A stretch of DNA of 64,000 nucleotides from Alphaproteobacteria bacterium (GCA_024742485.1 JANSYK010000001.1:1116001-1180000), one strand, 5' to 3'. Shown: positions 26,612-35,987, numbered from the stretch's first letter. Notes: generated by a model not told the origin, from the sequence alone. Translations and numbers: made by a program.

Positions 26612-27238
26612 ATGGCAGTATCAACCAACAAGCGGACTCGCATTCAGGGAATCAATCGGGGGATCATTCTCGATGCAGCACTGGAAGTCTTTTCCGCCTA
26701 CGGTTTTCGCGGATCCACAATCGATCAGATCGCGGCCAAGGCCGGCATGTCCAAGCCGAACCTGCTTTATTATTTTCCGCGCAAGGAAGATATCTATGTC
26801 ACCGTGCTGGAAAAAACCCTGGAGGACTGGCTGACCCCGTTCCGCGACATCGACCCTGACGGTGACCCGGTCGAGGAGTTGCGAAAATACACGATCCTCA
26901 AGATGAAGATGTCGGCTGCACAGCCGGCAAGCTCACAATTGTTCGCCAACGAAATCCTGCATGGTGCACCAGCCATCCAGGAATTTCTCAAGACCAATCT
27001 CAAGCAGCTTGTTGATGAAAAGGCCGCTGTGATCAAAGCCTGGATCGCCGATGGCAGGCTGGCGCCGGTCGATCCCCATCATCTGATTTTCATGATCTGG
27101 GCAACGACCCAGCACTATGCCGACTTCGATGTTCAGGTGCAGGCCATCCTGCCGGAGGAATCAAGGCAACCGGAATTTTTCGACAGTGCAGCCGACGCCG
27201 TCCTGACCATCCTGCTGAACGGCATCAAGCCCCGCTGA
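26612..27238 (+). CDS. TetR-family regulator, RutR-like
   Basis: This is a 208-residue TetR protein. The N-terminal HTH ('ILDAALEVFSAYGFRGSTIDQIAAKAGMSKPNLLYYFPRKEDIY') and C-terminal domain ('LFANEILHGAPAIQEFL', 'IWATTQHYADFDVQV') are those of RutR, which in enterobacteria binds uracil or thymine and controls pyrimidine use. It is divergent from the pyrimidine-catabolic operon, with a RutR-type palindrome in the spacer. I therefore infer it is the local pyrimidine-responsive repressor; the effector is not shown by sequence. Confidence 0.9.
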   Translation: MAVSTNKRTRIQGINRGIILDAALEVFSAYGFRGSTIDQIAAKAGMSKPNLLYYFPRKEDIYVTVLEKTLEDWLTPFRDIDPDGDPVEELRKYTILKMKMSAAQPASSQLFANEILHGAPAIQEFLKTNLKQLVDEKAAVIKAWIADGRLAPVDPHHLIFMIWATTQHYADFDVQVQAILPEESRQPEFFDSAADAVLTILLNGIKPR

Positions 27239-27248
27239 TCGGACCCGC

Positions 27249-28181
27249 CTATCGATCCGGTCCGAAGGCAACCACCACAAGCCCCAAGACGGTTACGACG
27301 GCACCGGCAAGGACCGCCGCGCTTGTCCAGCCATGTCCCAATAGGCCTTCATACACAATGACGAAGATGGGGATCAGGTAACCATAGGACAGCACCTTTG
27401 AGGCCGGCAGCCGCAGCGATGCGAACTGCACCAGGAAAAACGTCCCGGCCGAGGTGAACACGGCCAGATAGCCAATGCTGATCCACACGATCGCCGGAAG
27501 CGAAACCCAATCGGTGGAGACCACTTCTCCTGCCCCATAGATGGCGACTGCCAGAAATGCCCCGATGCTTGTCCAGAACGTCGTCAGGACAACCGGCTCT
27601 CCCCAACTGAACTTTTTGACAAGGGGCGCATAGGCTGCGTGGCTGACACAGCCCAGAAAGAAGATCGATTCACCCAAACCGATGTCGAACGCCAGGATTG
27701 CGTCGATATCACCGCGGAAGATCACCCAAATGGACCCGGTGCCTGCGATCAGCAGGCTGATGATGACAATCGGACGAACTGTCTGCCGCAGGAACAGATA
27801 ACCGAAGCCGGCGCTCATCATCGGAATGAGCGTGAACACCGCACTGGTTGATACCGGGTTGGTGAATTTCAAGGCAGTGAACATGGCGACAAAGTACGCG
27901 CCCATGAGAAATCCGAGGATACCGAACCGCCAGGGCGCAACACTGGGCATCGGCAAGCGACGAAAGAGCACCAGCGTGACAGTTGCCATGACCAGCGCCG
28001 CCAGCAACAGCCGCACGGCGTTCAGCGCCGCGGCGCCGACATGCGGTGTCGCCATGGCGCCAAGCGAAAACGAGCCCGATATCAGCGCGGCAAAGAGAAC
28101 CATGGCCAGATGCCCAAGCAGCTTCTGATTGCCCACAGCAAGCTCGTTCATGGCCAGATTGGTGTTGCTGGAGTTTGTCAT
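27249..28181 (-). CDS. DMT-superfamily (EamA) transporter
   Basis: This 310-residue membrane protein has ten hydrophobic helices in two EamA repeats (about residues 22-155 and 170-305). EamA proteins mostly export or exchange metabolites. It lies between preA and the tetR gene, oriented with preTA and 197 bases after preA. Its cargo may be a product of pyrimidine breakdown, but no motif specifies it. It converges on the RutR-like gene with 10 bases between stops. Confidence 0.86.
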   Translation of the reverse strand: MTNSSNTNLAMNELAVGNQKLLGHLAMVLFAALISGSFSLGAMATPHVGAAALNAVRLLLAALVMATVTLVLFRRLPMPSVAPWRFGILGFLMGAYFVAMFTALKFTNPVSTSAVFTLIPMMSAGFGYLFLRQTVRPIVIISLLIAGTGSIWVIFRGDIDAILAFDIGLGESIFFLGCVSHAAYAPLVKKFSWGEPVVLTTFWTSIGAFLAVAIYGAGEVVSTDWVSLPAIVWISIGYLAVFTSAGTFFLVQFASLRLPASKVLSYGYLIPIFVIVYEGLLGHGWTSAAVLAGAVVTVLGLVVVAFGPDR

Positions 28182-28378
28182 GGGCCTCGGTCTGGACCGC
28201 TTCGCGTTCTGTCGGAACCGTCAAGACGGTCCCTGTGGCTGATTTCGATGATGCATTCAGGCCTTGCCGAATCCGTCAAAGCCCCATTGGCTGTAGCACG
28301 CAGCAACACGGCGCACCAAGTCACCGATCTGGTGCCCCGGTACGCCGCGTCAGACTGGCGTTCAGTCGAATTCGCAGC

Positions 28379-29686
28379 CTATTCCGCCGCGTCGGCAACC
28401 GCCGGATTGTTTGGATGCGTCGTCCAGTTCGCGTAATTCGGATCCACCGGCAGATTGGTGCGCGGATCGGTACCGCTGATCGGCTCCATGGTGATGCAAT
28501 CCTCGACCGGACAGACATTGACGCACAGATTGCAACCGACGCACTCCTCGTCGATCACCTCGAACATACGTTCGCCATTGACGATGTTGGTGATCGCCTG
28601 GTGTGACGTGTCTTCACAGGCGATATGACAACGGCCGCATTTGATGCAGGAATCCTGGTCGATCCGCGCCTTTGTGACATAGTTCAGGTTCAGATGCTGC
28701 CAGTCCGAAACATTCGGAACGGCCATTCCCTGAAAATCGGAAATGGACGCATAACCCTTTTCATCCATCCAATCGGAAAGGCCCTCGGCCATCTCGGTCA
28801 CGATCTTGAATCCATAGGTCATGGCGGCAGTGCAAACCTGTACCGTGCCGCAACCAAGCGCGATGAATTCCGCCGCATCCCGCCAGGTGCTGATACCCCC
28901 GATCCCTGAAATCGGCAGACCGTGCGTGTGGGAATCCCGTGCGATCTCCGCAACCATGTTCATGGCAATCGGCTTGACCGCCGGGCCACAATAGCCGCCA
29001 TGTGAGCCCTTGCCGTCAATCGTCGGCACCGGCGCCAGTTGATCCAGATCCACCGATACGATGGAGTTGATGGTGTTGATCAGCGAAACGGCATCTGCAC
29101 CGCCATCCTTGGCCGCCCGTGCAGGATACCGGATGTCGGTGATGTTGGGCGTCAGCTTCACGATCACCGGCAATTCGGTGTACTGCTTGCACCATCGCGC
29201 CACCATTTCGATATATTCCGGCACCTGGCCAACTGCCGAACCCATTCCGCGCTCACTCATTCCGTGCGGGCAACCGAAATTCAGCTCGATGCCATCGGCA
29301 CCCGTTTCGTCGACACGCTTGAGGATGGATTCCCAGGCCCTCTCCTCGCAGGGGACCATCAGCGACACGATCATCGCACGGTCCGGCCAACGCTCCTTGA
29401 CCTCGGTGATTTCCTTCAGGTTGATTTCCAGATCGCGGTCGGTGATCAACTCGATATTGTTGAGCCCCATCAATCGCCGGTCCGGTCCGTAAATGGCGCC
29501 GTATCGCGGTCCGTTGACGTTGACCACTGGCGGTCCGGCCTCGCCCAGCGTCTTCCAAACGACACCGCCCCAGCCCGCCTCAAAGGCACGCTCTACATTG
29601 TAAGCCTTGTCGGTCGGGGGGGCCGATGCCAACCAGAATGGGTTCGGCGACTTAATGCCAAGAAAATTCGTTGAAATATCTGCCAT
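28379..29686 (-). CDS. preA: NAD-dependent dihydropyrimidine dehydrogenase, subunit PreA
   Basis: This is the pyrimidine-reducing subunit. A dihydroorotate-dehydrogenase-like FMN barrel (about residues 1-330) is followed by a two-cluster ferredoxin tail with 'CIKCGRCHIACED' and 'CVGCNLCVNVCP'. The catalytic loop 'ELNFGCPHGMSERGMGS' is present. With PreT it reduces uracil and thymine to the dihydro forms using NADH. Two ATGs are adjacent; the second (29686) has AGGAGG at the better distance. It follows preT by 15 bases. Confidence 0.94.
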   Translation of the reverse strand: MADISTNFLGIKSPNPFWLASAPPTDKAYNVERAFEAGWGGVVWKTLGEAGPPVVNVNGPRYGAIYGPDRRLMGLNNIELITDRDLEINLKEITEVKERWPDRAMIVSLMVPCEERAWESILKRVDETGADGIELNFGCPHGMSERGMGSAVGQVPEYIEMVARWCKQYTELPVIVKLTPNITDIRYPARAAKDGGADAVSLINTINSIVSVDLDQLAPVPTIDGKGSHGGYCGPAVKPIAMNMVAEIARDSHTHGLPISGIGGISTWRDAAEFIALGCGTVQVCTAAMTYGFKIVTEMAEGLSDWMDEKGYASISDFQGMAVPNVSDWQHLNLNYVTKARIDQDSCIKCGRCHIACEDTSHQAITNIVNGERMFEVIDEECVGCNLCVNVCPVEDCITMEPISGTDPRTNLPVDPNYANWTTHPNNPAVADAAE

Positions 29687-29701
29687 CATATCCTCCTGAA
29701 A

Positions 29702-31051
29702 TCAGGCTGAAAGTGCCGCATGAATGGATTCGGCGGCTATCTTGCCGTCCTCGACCGAAACAACCGTCAGATCCTCACCGCTGTGTACGCAATCTCCTCC
29801 TGCCCATACATTGGCAAGACTGGTCTTGCGTTCATCGTCGGTCTTGATACGGCCACCGTCAAGCGCAATCCCGCTGCCCTCCAACGGACCACCGTCAAAT
29901 TTCTGTCCGATGGCCTTGAACACCTGGTCTGCCCTCAATGTCACCGTTTCACCTGTGCCGGAAAGCGAACCATTGCTCTGCTGTGTATATTCCAGTTCGA
30001 TGCCGGAAATCGTGCCGTCATCCCGGCGCTTGAGTGCCTTCGGCTGAAGCCAATGGCGAATGGTCACACCATGCGTCTGGGCCAGTTCCTGTTCATAGGC
30101 GCTGGCATTCATGGCATCCTGTCCACGGCGATACGCAATCGTCACATCTTCGGCACCAAGGAGCTTGGCTTGGGTAGCAACGTCGATCGCCGTCATTCCG
30201 CCGCCAATGACGACGATATGCCGTCCAACCGGAAGCGATGAAAGATCGGATGCCTGACGCAGATTGGCGATGTAGTCGACCGCATCCTCGCTGCCGGCTG
30301 CGTCTTCGCCTTCCAGGCCCAATGCGTTGACGTTCGCAAGGCCGATGCCCAGAAACACCGCATCGAATTCCGATGAAAGCTGATCAACCGAAACATCGGC
30401 TCCCAGGCGTTGGCCTGTTTTGATCTCGATGCCTCCAATCTCAAGAATGAACTGAAGCTCCTTTTGAGCAAAGTCATCAACGGATTTGTAGGCCGCAATG
30501 CCGTATTCGCTCAGGCCACCGCCCTTGGATTGCGCCTCGTAGATCGTCACGTCATGACCATGCATGGCCAATCTGTGGGCGCAGGAAAGCCCCGCCGGTC
30601 CGGCCCCGACAACGGCAATTTTCTTGCCGGTCGATGGCGCGCGGCTGAACGGATGCGCATCTGCCTCGCGGATCAGGATATCCGTGGCGTAACGCTGCAA
30701 CTGACCGATCTTGACCGGCTTGCCTTCGGCCGCCTCACGTACGCAAGCCTCTTCGCATAGCGTTTCCGTTGGGCAAACGCGGGCACACATGCCACCGAGA
30801 ATATTCTGCTGAAAAATCGTTTTGGCCGATCCCTTGGGATTGTCCGCGGAAATCTGGCGAATGAACATGGGAATGTCGATACCGGTCGGACAGGCCGTCA
30901 CACAGGGCGCATCATAGCAAAAATAGCAACGGTCGGACTCGACAAGGGCTTCATGCCGGCTGAGCAATGGATGAAGATCCGAAAAATTCTCTTCATACTC
31001 CGACTGATCCAGTCTTCCCGACTGCACATTGCGCGTTTCCTGGGTCGTCAT
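29702..31051 (-). CDS. preT: NAD-dependent dihydropyrimidine dehydrogenase, subunit PreT
   Basis: This is the electron-input subunit, a GltD-like flavoprotein. The N-terminal [4Fe-4S] region carries 'CYFCYDAPCVTACP' and 'GGMCARVCPTETLCEEAC'. An FAD site 'VVGAGPAGLSCAHRLA' and an NAD site 'VVIGGGMTAIDVA' follow. The ATG at 31051 has AGGAGGG five bases upstream and was chosen over an in-frame upstream ATG. It starts the preT-preA unit. Two RutR-like palindromes lie 90-125 bases upstream of the start. Confidence 0.94.
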   Translation of the reverse strand: MTTQETRNVQSGRLDQSEYEENFSDLHPLLSRHEALVESDRCYFCYDAPCVTACPTGIDIPMFIRQISADNPKGSAKTIFQQNILGGMCARVCPTETLCEEACVREAAEGKPVKIGQLQRYATDILIREADAHPFSRAPSTGKKIAVVGAGPAGLSCAHRLAMHGHDVTIYEAQSKGGGLSEYGIAAYKSVDDFAQKELQFILEIGGIEIKTGQRLGADVSVDQLSSEFDAVFLGIGLANVNALGLEGEDAAGSEDAVDYIANLRQASDLSSLPVGRHIVVIGGGMTAIDVATQAKLLGAEDVTIAYRRGQDAMNASAYEQELAQTHGVTIRHWLQPKALKRRDDGTISGIELEYTQQSNGSLSGTGETVTLRADQVFKAIGQKFDGGPLEGSGIALDGGRIKTDDERKTSLANVWAGGDCVHSGEDLTVVSVEDGKIAAESIHAALSA

Positions 31052-31138
31052 ACAGCCCTCCTCTCGGTGGTTTCCCATATGCCGGATCATGCCGCATCAC
31101 ATGAGTCCGACATTTTCATCCGTGCAGAATGACCTGAT

Positions 31139-31174
31139 TTTCACATAAGGTCAAATTTTTTATCATATGGTCAA
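31139..31174. promoter_or_regulatory. Tandem RutR-like boxes upstream of preT
   Basis: The site at 31159-31174, TTTATCATATGGTCAA, matches 12 of 14 fixed positions of TTGACCA-N2-TGGTCAA. A weaker copy at 31139-31154, TTTCACATAAGGTCAA, matches 10 of 14. The two lie exactly 20 bases apart, close to two helical turns. This suggests that the RutR-like protein also controls preTA. Confidence 0.65.
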
Positions 31175-31311
31175 TTTTAGAGGAATCTTTGGCGACGACG
31201 CACCAGGCGCAATTCGGCAGGCGCACCAATCACTTCAGCCGGTTGCCGGTCCTCGCCAGCCAGAGCCGGGTGAACTGGGTTTGCCCGGTGCTCAGAAGCG
31301 GGATTGTCCGA

Positions 31312-32454
31312 TTATTCGAAGACGATTGATGGCGCTGCCTGCTCGCGGGCTTGCTGGTCCTTCTGCACATTTTCCCAGGCAGTGTTGGCCATATCCCTGT
31401 AGATACCGGCATGGATACCGTCAGGGGCCGAAGCAACGACGGGTGTGCCGGCATCGGAGTTTTCCCGAATGTCCATGTGCAGCGGGACAGCCCCAAGAAA
31501 CGGAACGCCAATCTTCTGCGCCTCATCCCGAGCCCCGCCATGACCGAAAATATCAGCCCGTTCGCCACAGGAAGGGCACAGGAAATAGCTCATGTTTTCG
31601 ACGATCCCGAGCAGTGGCACATCGACTTTCTTGAACATGTTGATGCCTTTGCGCGCATCGATGAGGGCAAGATCCTGAGGCGTCGACACAATGACCGCCC
31701 CTGCCAGCGGCACGCGCTGAGCCAATGTCAGTTGCGCATCACCAGTGCCCGGCGGCATGTCAACCACGATGACATCCAATTGACCCCATTCCACCTCGCG
31801 CAGCATTTGCGTTAGGGCGGAAACCACCATTGGTCCGCGCCAGATCATGGGCGTTTCTTCGCCGACCAGAAATCCCATTGACATGACCTTCAGCCCATAG
31901 GCTTCCATTGGCTTCAACATCCGGCCATCCGCCTGCTGGGGCTGGCCCTTGATGTTCAACAAACGTGGAATGGATGGGCCATAGATATCGGCATCCAGAA
32001 CGCCCACTTTCAGGCCGATCGCCTGCAGGCCAAGGGCCAGATTGACCGCTGTCGTCGATTTGCCGACACCACCTTTGCCAGAGGCGACTGCGATGATCGC
32101 ACCGACCCCCGGTACACCCGGCTTGTTGCCGGTCGGTTGGGCCTGCGCGGGCTGCTGGGGTTGCGGAGGTGCCGGTTGTGGCGAAGAACTTTTGTTGCCG
32201 GGTTTCTTTTCGGCGGTTAGTGCAACCATTGCACCGCGAACGCCATCCATCGCCTTGACCGCATCTTCAGCAGCCAGCCGAAGCGGTTCGAGCTTCTGGG
32301 CCAGATGGGCCGGTACGGTGATGGAGAAAAACACCTTGCCGTCGGCGACGAAAACATCGGAGACCACTCCCTGGCTGACGACATCTCCGCCAATGGCCTC
32401 GTGTCGGACGCTCTTGAGGCATTCGAGCACGTCTTCTTTCGTGACATCTGGCAT
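31312..32454 (-). CDS. Mrp/ApbC-family P-loop iron-sulfur cluster carrier
   Basis: This 380-residue protein has a MIP18/DUF59 domain at the N-terminus (about residues 5-80), a Pro/Gln-rich linker (about 90-115), and a ParA/MinD-like ATPase. The deviant Walker A is 'ASGKGGVGKSTTAVNLA' and the C-terminal CxxC is 'FLCPSCG'. Mrp/ApbC proteins bind and deliver [4Fe-4S] clusters. It is divergent from acpXL and upstream of preT in the same direction, 260 bases apart. Its output could serve the many Fe-S enzymes nearby, but it is a general factor. Confidence 0.94.
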   Translation of the reverse strand: MPDVTKEDVLECLKSVRHEAIGGDVVSQGVVSDVFVADGKVFFSITVPAHLAQKLEPLRLAAEDAVKAMDGVRGAMVALTAEKKPGNKSSSPQPAPPQPQQPAQAQPTGNKPGVPGVGAIIAVASGKGGVGKSTTAVNLALGLQAIGLKVGVLDADIYGPSIPRLLNIKGQPQQADGRMLKPMEAYGLKVMSMGFLVGEETPMIWRGPMVVSALTQMLREVEWGQLDVIVVDMPPGTGDAQLTLAQRVPLAGAVIVSTPQDLALIDARKGINMFKKVDVPLLGIVENMSYFLCPSCGERADIFGHGGARDEAQKIGVPFLGAVPLHMDIRENSDAGTPVVASAPDGIHAGIYRDMANTAWENVQKDQQAREQAAPSIVFE

Positions 32455-32664
32455 CGCGGCATGACCCTTCTCAATTCTGTTCTACCGCCGAGATAAGGCA
32501 GGAAGGCTCGCCAGACAATGGACAAGGGGCCATTGCGCATCCACTTATTGCGCATCCGCCACTTAGCCATGGTATTCGCCGATGAAACGCGATACAGACC
32601 ATTGGCTTTTGTAACGGATTTTTCTATAGCTCTCCGCAAATCAGAGAAAAACAAGGATATGAGT

Positions 32665-32943
32665 GTGTCAGCCACATTTGACAAAGTTGCCGACATTATC
32701 GCTGAGACCAGCGAAATCGATCGGGAAACGATTACGCCTGAGAGCCATACGATCGACGATCTGGGCATCGATAGTCTCGATTTTCTGGACATCGTCTTCG
32801 CGATTGACAAGGAGTTCGGGATCAAGATTCCGCTTGAGCAATGGACCCAGGAAGTCAATGACGGCAAGGTGGCGACGGAAGAGTATTTTGTCCTGAAAAA
32901 CCTCTGCGCGAAAATTGACGAGTTGAGGGCGGCCAAGGCCTAG
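32665..32943 (+). CDS. acpXL: Very-long-chain lipid A acyl carrier protein AcpXL
   Basis: This dedicated acyl carrier protein holds the growing omega-1-hydroxy very-long-chain acyl group destined for lipid A. The phosphopantetheine serine is S37 in '[11 protein letters not shown]'. The tail '[28 protein letters not shown]' is specific to AcpXL. The GTG at 32665 has AAGGA seven bases upstream and gives the usual 92 residues ([10 protein letters not shown]). An ATG six bases earlier (32659) is too close to that site. It is the first gene of a six-gene unit. Confidence 0.95.
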   Translation: MSATFDKVADIIAETSEIDRETITPESHTIDDLGIDSLDFLDIVFAIDKEFGIKIPLEQWTQEVNDGKVATEEYFVLKNLCAKIDELRAAKA

Positions 32944-32979
32944 AGCGACCGTCGCTATGGAGCCGCAGTCGGATACCCG

Positions 32980-33471
32980 ATGCTTCTCGAATATTTCCAG
33001 ATGATTGACCGGGTCGAGCGCTTGGATCTGCAGACTGGTACGCTGACGGCCCGTTCCAGAACACCCAGGAGTAGCCCGGTTTTTGAAGGCCATTTTCCCG
33101 ATTTGCCTTTGGTGCCAGGCGTCCTGTTGATCGAAACGATGGCTCAGGCGAGCGGTTTTCTGGTCCTGGCAAATAACGGATTTGCCGCCATGCCGTTCCT
33201 GATGTCCGTTGACGGGGCGAAACTGCGCACATTTGTGGAACCCGATACACCGTTGCACATTGAGGCAAAACTGGAACATGACGGTTCAGGTTTTGCCGTG
33301 ACGAAGGCCCATATCACCGCGAATGAGAAAAAGATTTGCGACGCTCAGCTCAAACTGCGTACAGTCGCATTCGACAACAGTTCCGGCCTCGACACCGCCC
33401 ACCTCGCCGATTTGGTGAAATCCCGGGCACAGGATGTGGGTTTGATGGCCGCCATGCCGGGAACGACCTGA
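32980..33471 (+). CDS. fabZXL: FabZ-like 3-hydroxyacyl-ACP dehydratase of the AcpXL cluster
   Basis: This hot-dog-fold dehydratase has the catalytic His38 in 'FEGHFPDLPLVPG' and Glu52 in 'LLIETMAQASG', both of FabZ type. At 163 residues it is slightly longer than housekeeping FabZ. It lies between acpXL and the two ketosynthase genes, and acts on acyl-AcpXL during extension to about C28. Gene naming follows the rhizobial acpXL cluster. Confidence 0.92.
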   Translation: MLLEYFQMIDRVERLDLQTGTLTARSRTPRSSPVFEGHFPDLPLVPGVLLIETMAQASGFLVLANNGFAAMPFLMSVDGAKLRTFVEPDTPLHIEAKLEHDGSGFAVTKAHITANEKKICDAQLKLRTVAFDNSSGLDTAHLADLVKSRAQDVGLMAAMPGTT

Positions 33472-33484
33472 GGGTAAGGGCATT

Positions 33485-34687
33485 ATGACCAACAGCGCAA
33501 ATGATGTGGTAATCAGCGGCATCGGCATCGTCAGTTGCCATGGTGTCGGCAAGGATGCCCACATTGCCATACTGAGCGCCGACCAGGCGCCCGAACCGGT
33601 GGTCGACACGGATCGTTTCACACCCTATCCGGTGCATCCGCTGCCGGAGATCGATTGGTCGGAACAGATTCCAAGGCGTGGTGATCAGCGGCAGATGGAA
33701 AATTGGCAGCGTCTGGGTGTGTTCACGGCAGGCCTGGCGCTGGACGATGCCGGCCTGAAGGACGATGCCGACGCCTGTGGCGCGATGGACATGATCGTTG
33801 CGGCCGGCGGCGGCGAGCGTGACATCGAGGTCGATACGCTGATTGTCAATGAAGCAGCCCATCGCAACGACCGCGCCGTGTTGCTCAATGAAAAACTGAC
33901 AACCGAACTGCGACCGACCCTCTTTCTGGCGCAACTGTCCAACCTTCTGGCAGGCAACATTTCGATCGTCCACAAGGTGACCGGCTCGTCCAAGACATTC
34001 ATGGGTGAGGAAGGCGCAGGCATCTCCGCTGTTCACACGGCATACGAACGCATCCGCGCCGGCCAGACCGAACAGGCACTGGTTGGAGGATCCTACAACG
34101 CGGAACGGCCGGACATGCATGTTCTGTTTGAAGGTGTGCAGGGCTTGAGCAGAATCAATTGGCAGCCGCTTTGGTCGCGTGATGAGCCCGGCGGAATCAT
34201 CACCGGCAGCGCGTCTGCATTCCTCGTCATGGAATCCCGCAGATCGGCCGAAAAGCGTGATGCCCCGATTTACGCGACGATTTCCGCGGTCGAGGGTGAT
34301 CGAGGATCGCGCGATGGCGACGGATTGGAAAGGCGGCTGTCCGGACTTGCCGAGCGCGTGGGCCCCGACGACGACACCGATTTGCTGATTATGTCCGGTT
34401 CGTCCGGGATCCATGAAATCTCTCGGCGGGAAAAGGATTTTATCGACGGAAAATGGCCTTCGGCTGTCTTGCGTGGCTATTCCGGTCTGACCGGCCACGC
34501 ATTGGAAACTCAGTTTCCGCTCGGTATCGCGCTTTCTGCCCTGGCATTGAAGAGTGGTTCGAAGATCCCTCCGTTTGACAGGGCCAATGAAGGTGCGATG
34601 ACCACCCCCGCATCCAGAGCGCTGGTGACGGCGCTTGGATTTGTCTATGGGGAAGGTCTTGCCGTACTGGAAAGTGAACAGCCGTAA
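33485..34687 (+). CDS. fabF2XL: Ketosynthase-fold protein FabF2XL without the catalytic cysteine
   Basis: This 400-residue protein has the thiolase fold of beta-ketoacyl-ACP synthase II ('VVISGIGIVSCHG' at the start, 'GYSGLTGHALETQFPLG' near the end). The active-site nucleophile is missing. Where FabF enzymes have a cysteine in STACASG, this protein reads 'TFMGEEGAGIS', with Glu176 apparently at the cysteine position. That pattern resembles chain-length-factor (KS-beta) partners of type II polyketide synthases. It sits just before a full ketosynthase gene and 13 bases after fabZXL, so a KS-alpha/KS-beta heterodimer is likely. Confidence 0.88.
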   Translation: MTNSANDVVISGIGIVSCHGVGKDAHIAILSADQAPEPVVDTDRFTPYPVHPLPEIDWSEQIPRRGDQRQMENWQRLGVFTAGLALDDAGLKDDADACGAMDMIVAAGGGERDIEVDTLIVNEAAHRNDRAVLLNEKLTTELRPTLFLAQLSNLLAGNISIVHKVTGSSKTFMGEEGAGISAVHTAYERIRAGQTEQALVGGSYNAERPDMHVLFEGVQGLSRINWQPLWSRDEPGGIITGSASAFLVMESRRSAEKRDAPIYATISAVEGDRGSRDGDGLERRLSGLAERVGPDDDTDLLIMSGSSGIHEISRREKDFIDGKWPSAVLRGYSGLTGHALETQFPLGIALSALALKSGSKIPPFDRANEGAMTTPASRALVTALGFVYGEGLAVLESEQP

Positions 34688-34703
34688 CAGGCGGGAGACG
34701 CAG

Positions 34704-35987
34704 ATGAAAAAAGACGGATTTTTGGATCATCTCGGCCGCCCGGTGGTTGCCGTCACGGGCATGGGAATTGTCACGTCTCTCGGCCGTGGAAAGCAGGACA
34801 ACTGGGCTGCGCTGACCAGCGGCACATCGGGCATACACGCGGTAACCCGCTTTCCGACGGATGGATTGTCCACCCGCATATGCGGCACAGTCGATTTCAT
34901 GGATGTCGCTCCGGTATCGAACCAGCTGTCCTATGCTTTCGCAGACGCCGCGACACGTGAGGCCATTGCAGAATCCGGATTGGACGGCGATTTCAACGGA
35001 CCACTGTTCCTCGCCGCACCACCCGTCGAGCATGAATGGACGGATCGCTTTGCCCTTGCCGATGAAGCGGGTGACAACGGCAACCCCGCCAACGCCTATG
35101 ATGGCTTCCTGAAGGTCATGCGCAATCGGCCACATCCGGACGTTACCCGGACAGCCCTCTTCGGGTCGGTTGCCGAACGTCTTGCTGATGCGTTTGGCAC
35201 ACGCGGGCTTCCCATAACCCTGTCGACGGCCTGCGCATCCGGTGCCACTGCGATTCAGCTGGGTGTTGATGCGATTCGCCAGGGTCGAACCGATCGAGCC
35301 CTGACCGTGGCCACTGACGGGTCGGTCAACGCCGAGGCCCTGATTCGGTTTTCTTTGTTATCCGCGCTGTCGACCCAGAATGATCCGCCGCAGAAGGCAT
35401 CAAAACCCTTTACCAAGGATCGGGATGGCTTCGTCATTGCCGAAGGCGGTGCGGCCCTGGTTCTGGAGTCGCTGGAAAGCGCCATCGCCCGTGGCGCAAC
35501 GGTTCTCGGCATTCTCAAGGGCTACGGCGAAAAGGCCGACCATTTCCACCGCACGCGTTCCTCGCCTGACGGCGGCCCGGCCATCGCCACTATCCAGGCA
35601 GCGCTTGACGATTCCGGACTCGATCGGACCGGTATCGGCTACATCAACGCCCATGGCACCTCGACTCCGGAAAACGACAAGATGGAGTATCTCTCACTGT
35701 CGACCGTGTTCGGCGATGCGCTGCCAGGCATTCCCGTTTCGTCCAACAAGTCGATGATTGGCCACACGCTCACCGCAGCCGGTGCTGTCGAAGCCATTTT
35801 CTCGCTGATGACAATCGCCACCGGAACCTTGCCGCCGACCATCAATCACGAGAATCCCGATCCGGCGATCGAGCTGGATGTGGTTCCCAATGTCAAACGG
35901 GACCACCAGGTTACCTCGGTCCTGTCGAACTCATTCGGCTTTGGTGGCCAGAACGCCTGTCTTGTCATGACGGCCGAACCGGCATAA
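34704..35987 (+). CDS. fabF1XL: Beta-ketoacyl-ACP synthase FabF1XL (catalytically complete)
   Basis: This is a full KAS II enzyme. The catalytic triad is visible as Cys177 (STACASG), His317 (NAHGTSTP) and His354 (MIGHTLTAAG). It would perform the condensations that elongate the AcpXL-bound chain. The ATG at 34704, with GGGAGA about 8 bases upstream, was chosen over an in-frame ATG inside the preceding gene. It gives 427 residues. It follows fabF2XL by 16 bases. Confidence 0.94.
   Translation: MKKDGFLDHLGRPVVAVTGMGIVTSLGRGKQDNWAALTSGTSGIHAVTRFPTDGLSTRICGTVDFMDVAPVSNQLSYAFADAATREAIAESGLDGDFNGPLFLAAPPVEHEWTDRFALADEAGDNGNPANAYDGFLKVMRNRPHPDVTRTALFGSVAERLADAFGTRGLPITLSTACASGATAIQLGVDAIRQGRTDRALTVATDGSVNAEALIRFSLLSALSTQNDPPQKASKPFTKDRDGFVIAEGGAALVLESLESAIARGATVLGILKGYGEKADHFHRTRSSPDGGPAIATIQAALDDSGLDRTGIGYINAHGTSTPENDKMEYLSLSTVFGDALPGIPVSSNKSMIGHTLTAAGAVEAIFSLMTIATGTLPPTINHENPDPAIELDVVPNVKRDHQVTSVLSNSFGFGGQNACLVMTAEPA

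Noticed and set aside
32518-32664. N-terminal extension of acpXL from the ATG at 32518
   Set aside because: The added 49 residues are basic and unlike the family, and the start has no ribosome-binding site. The usual 92-residue form starts at 32665.
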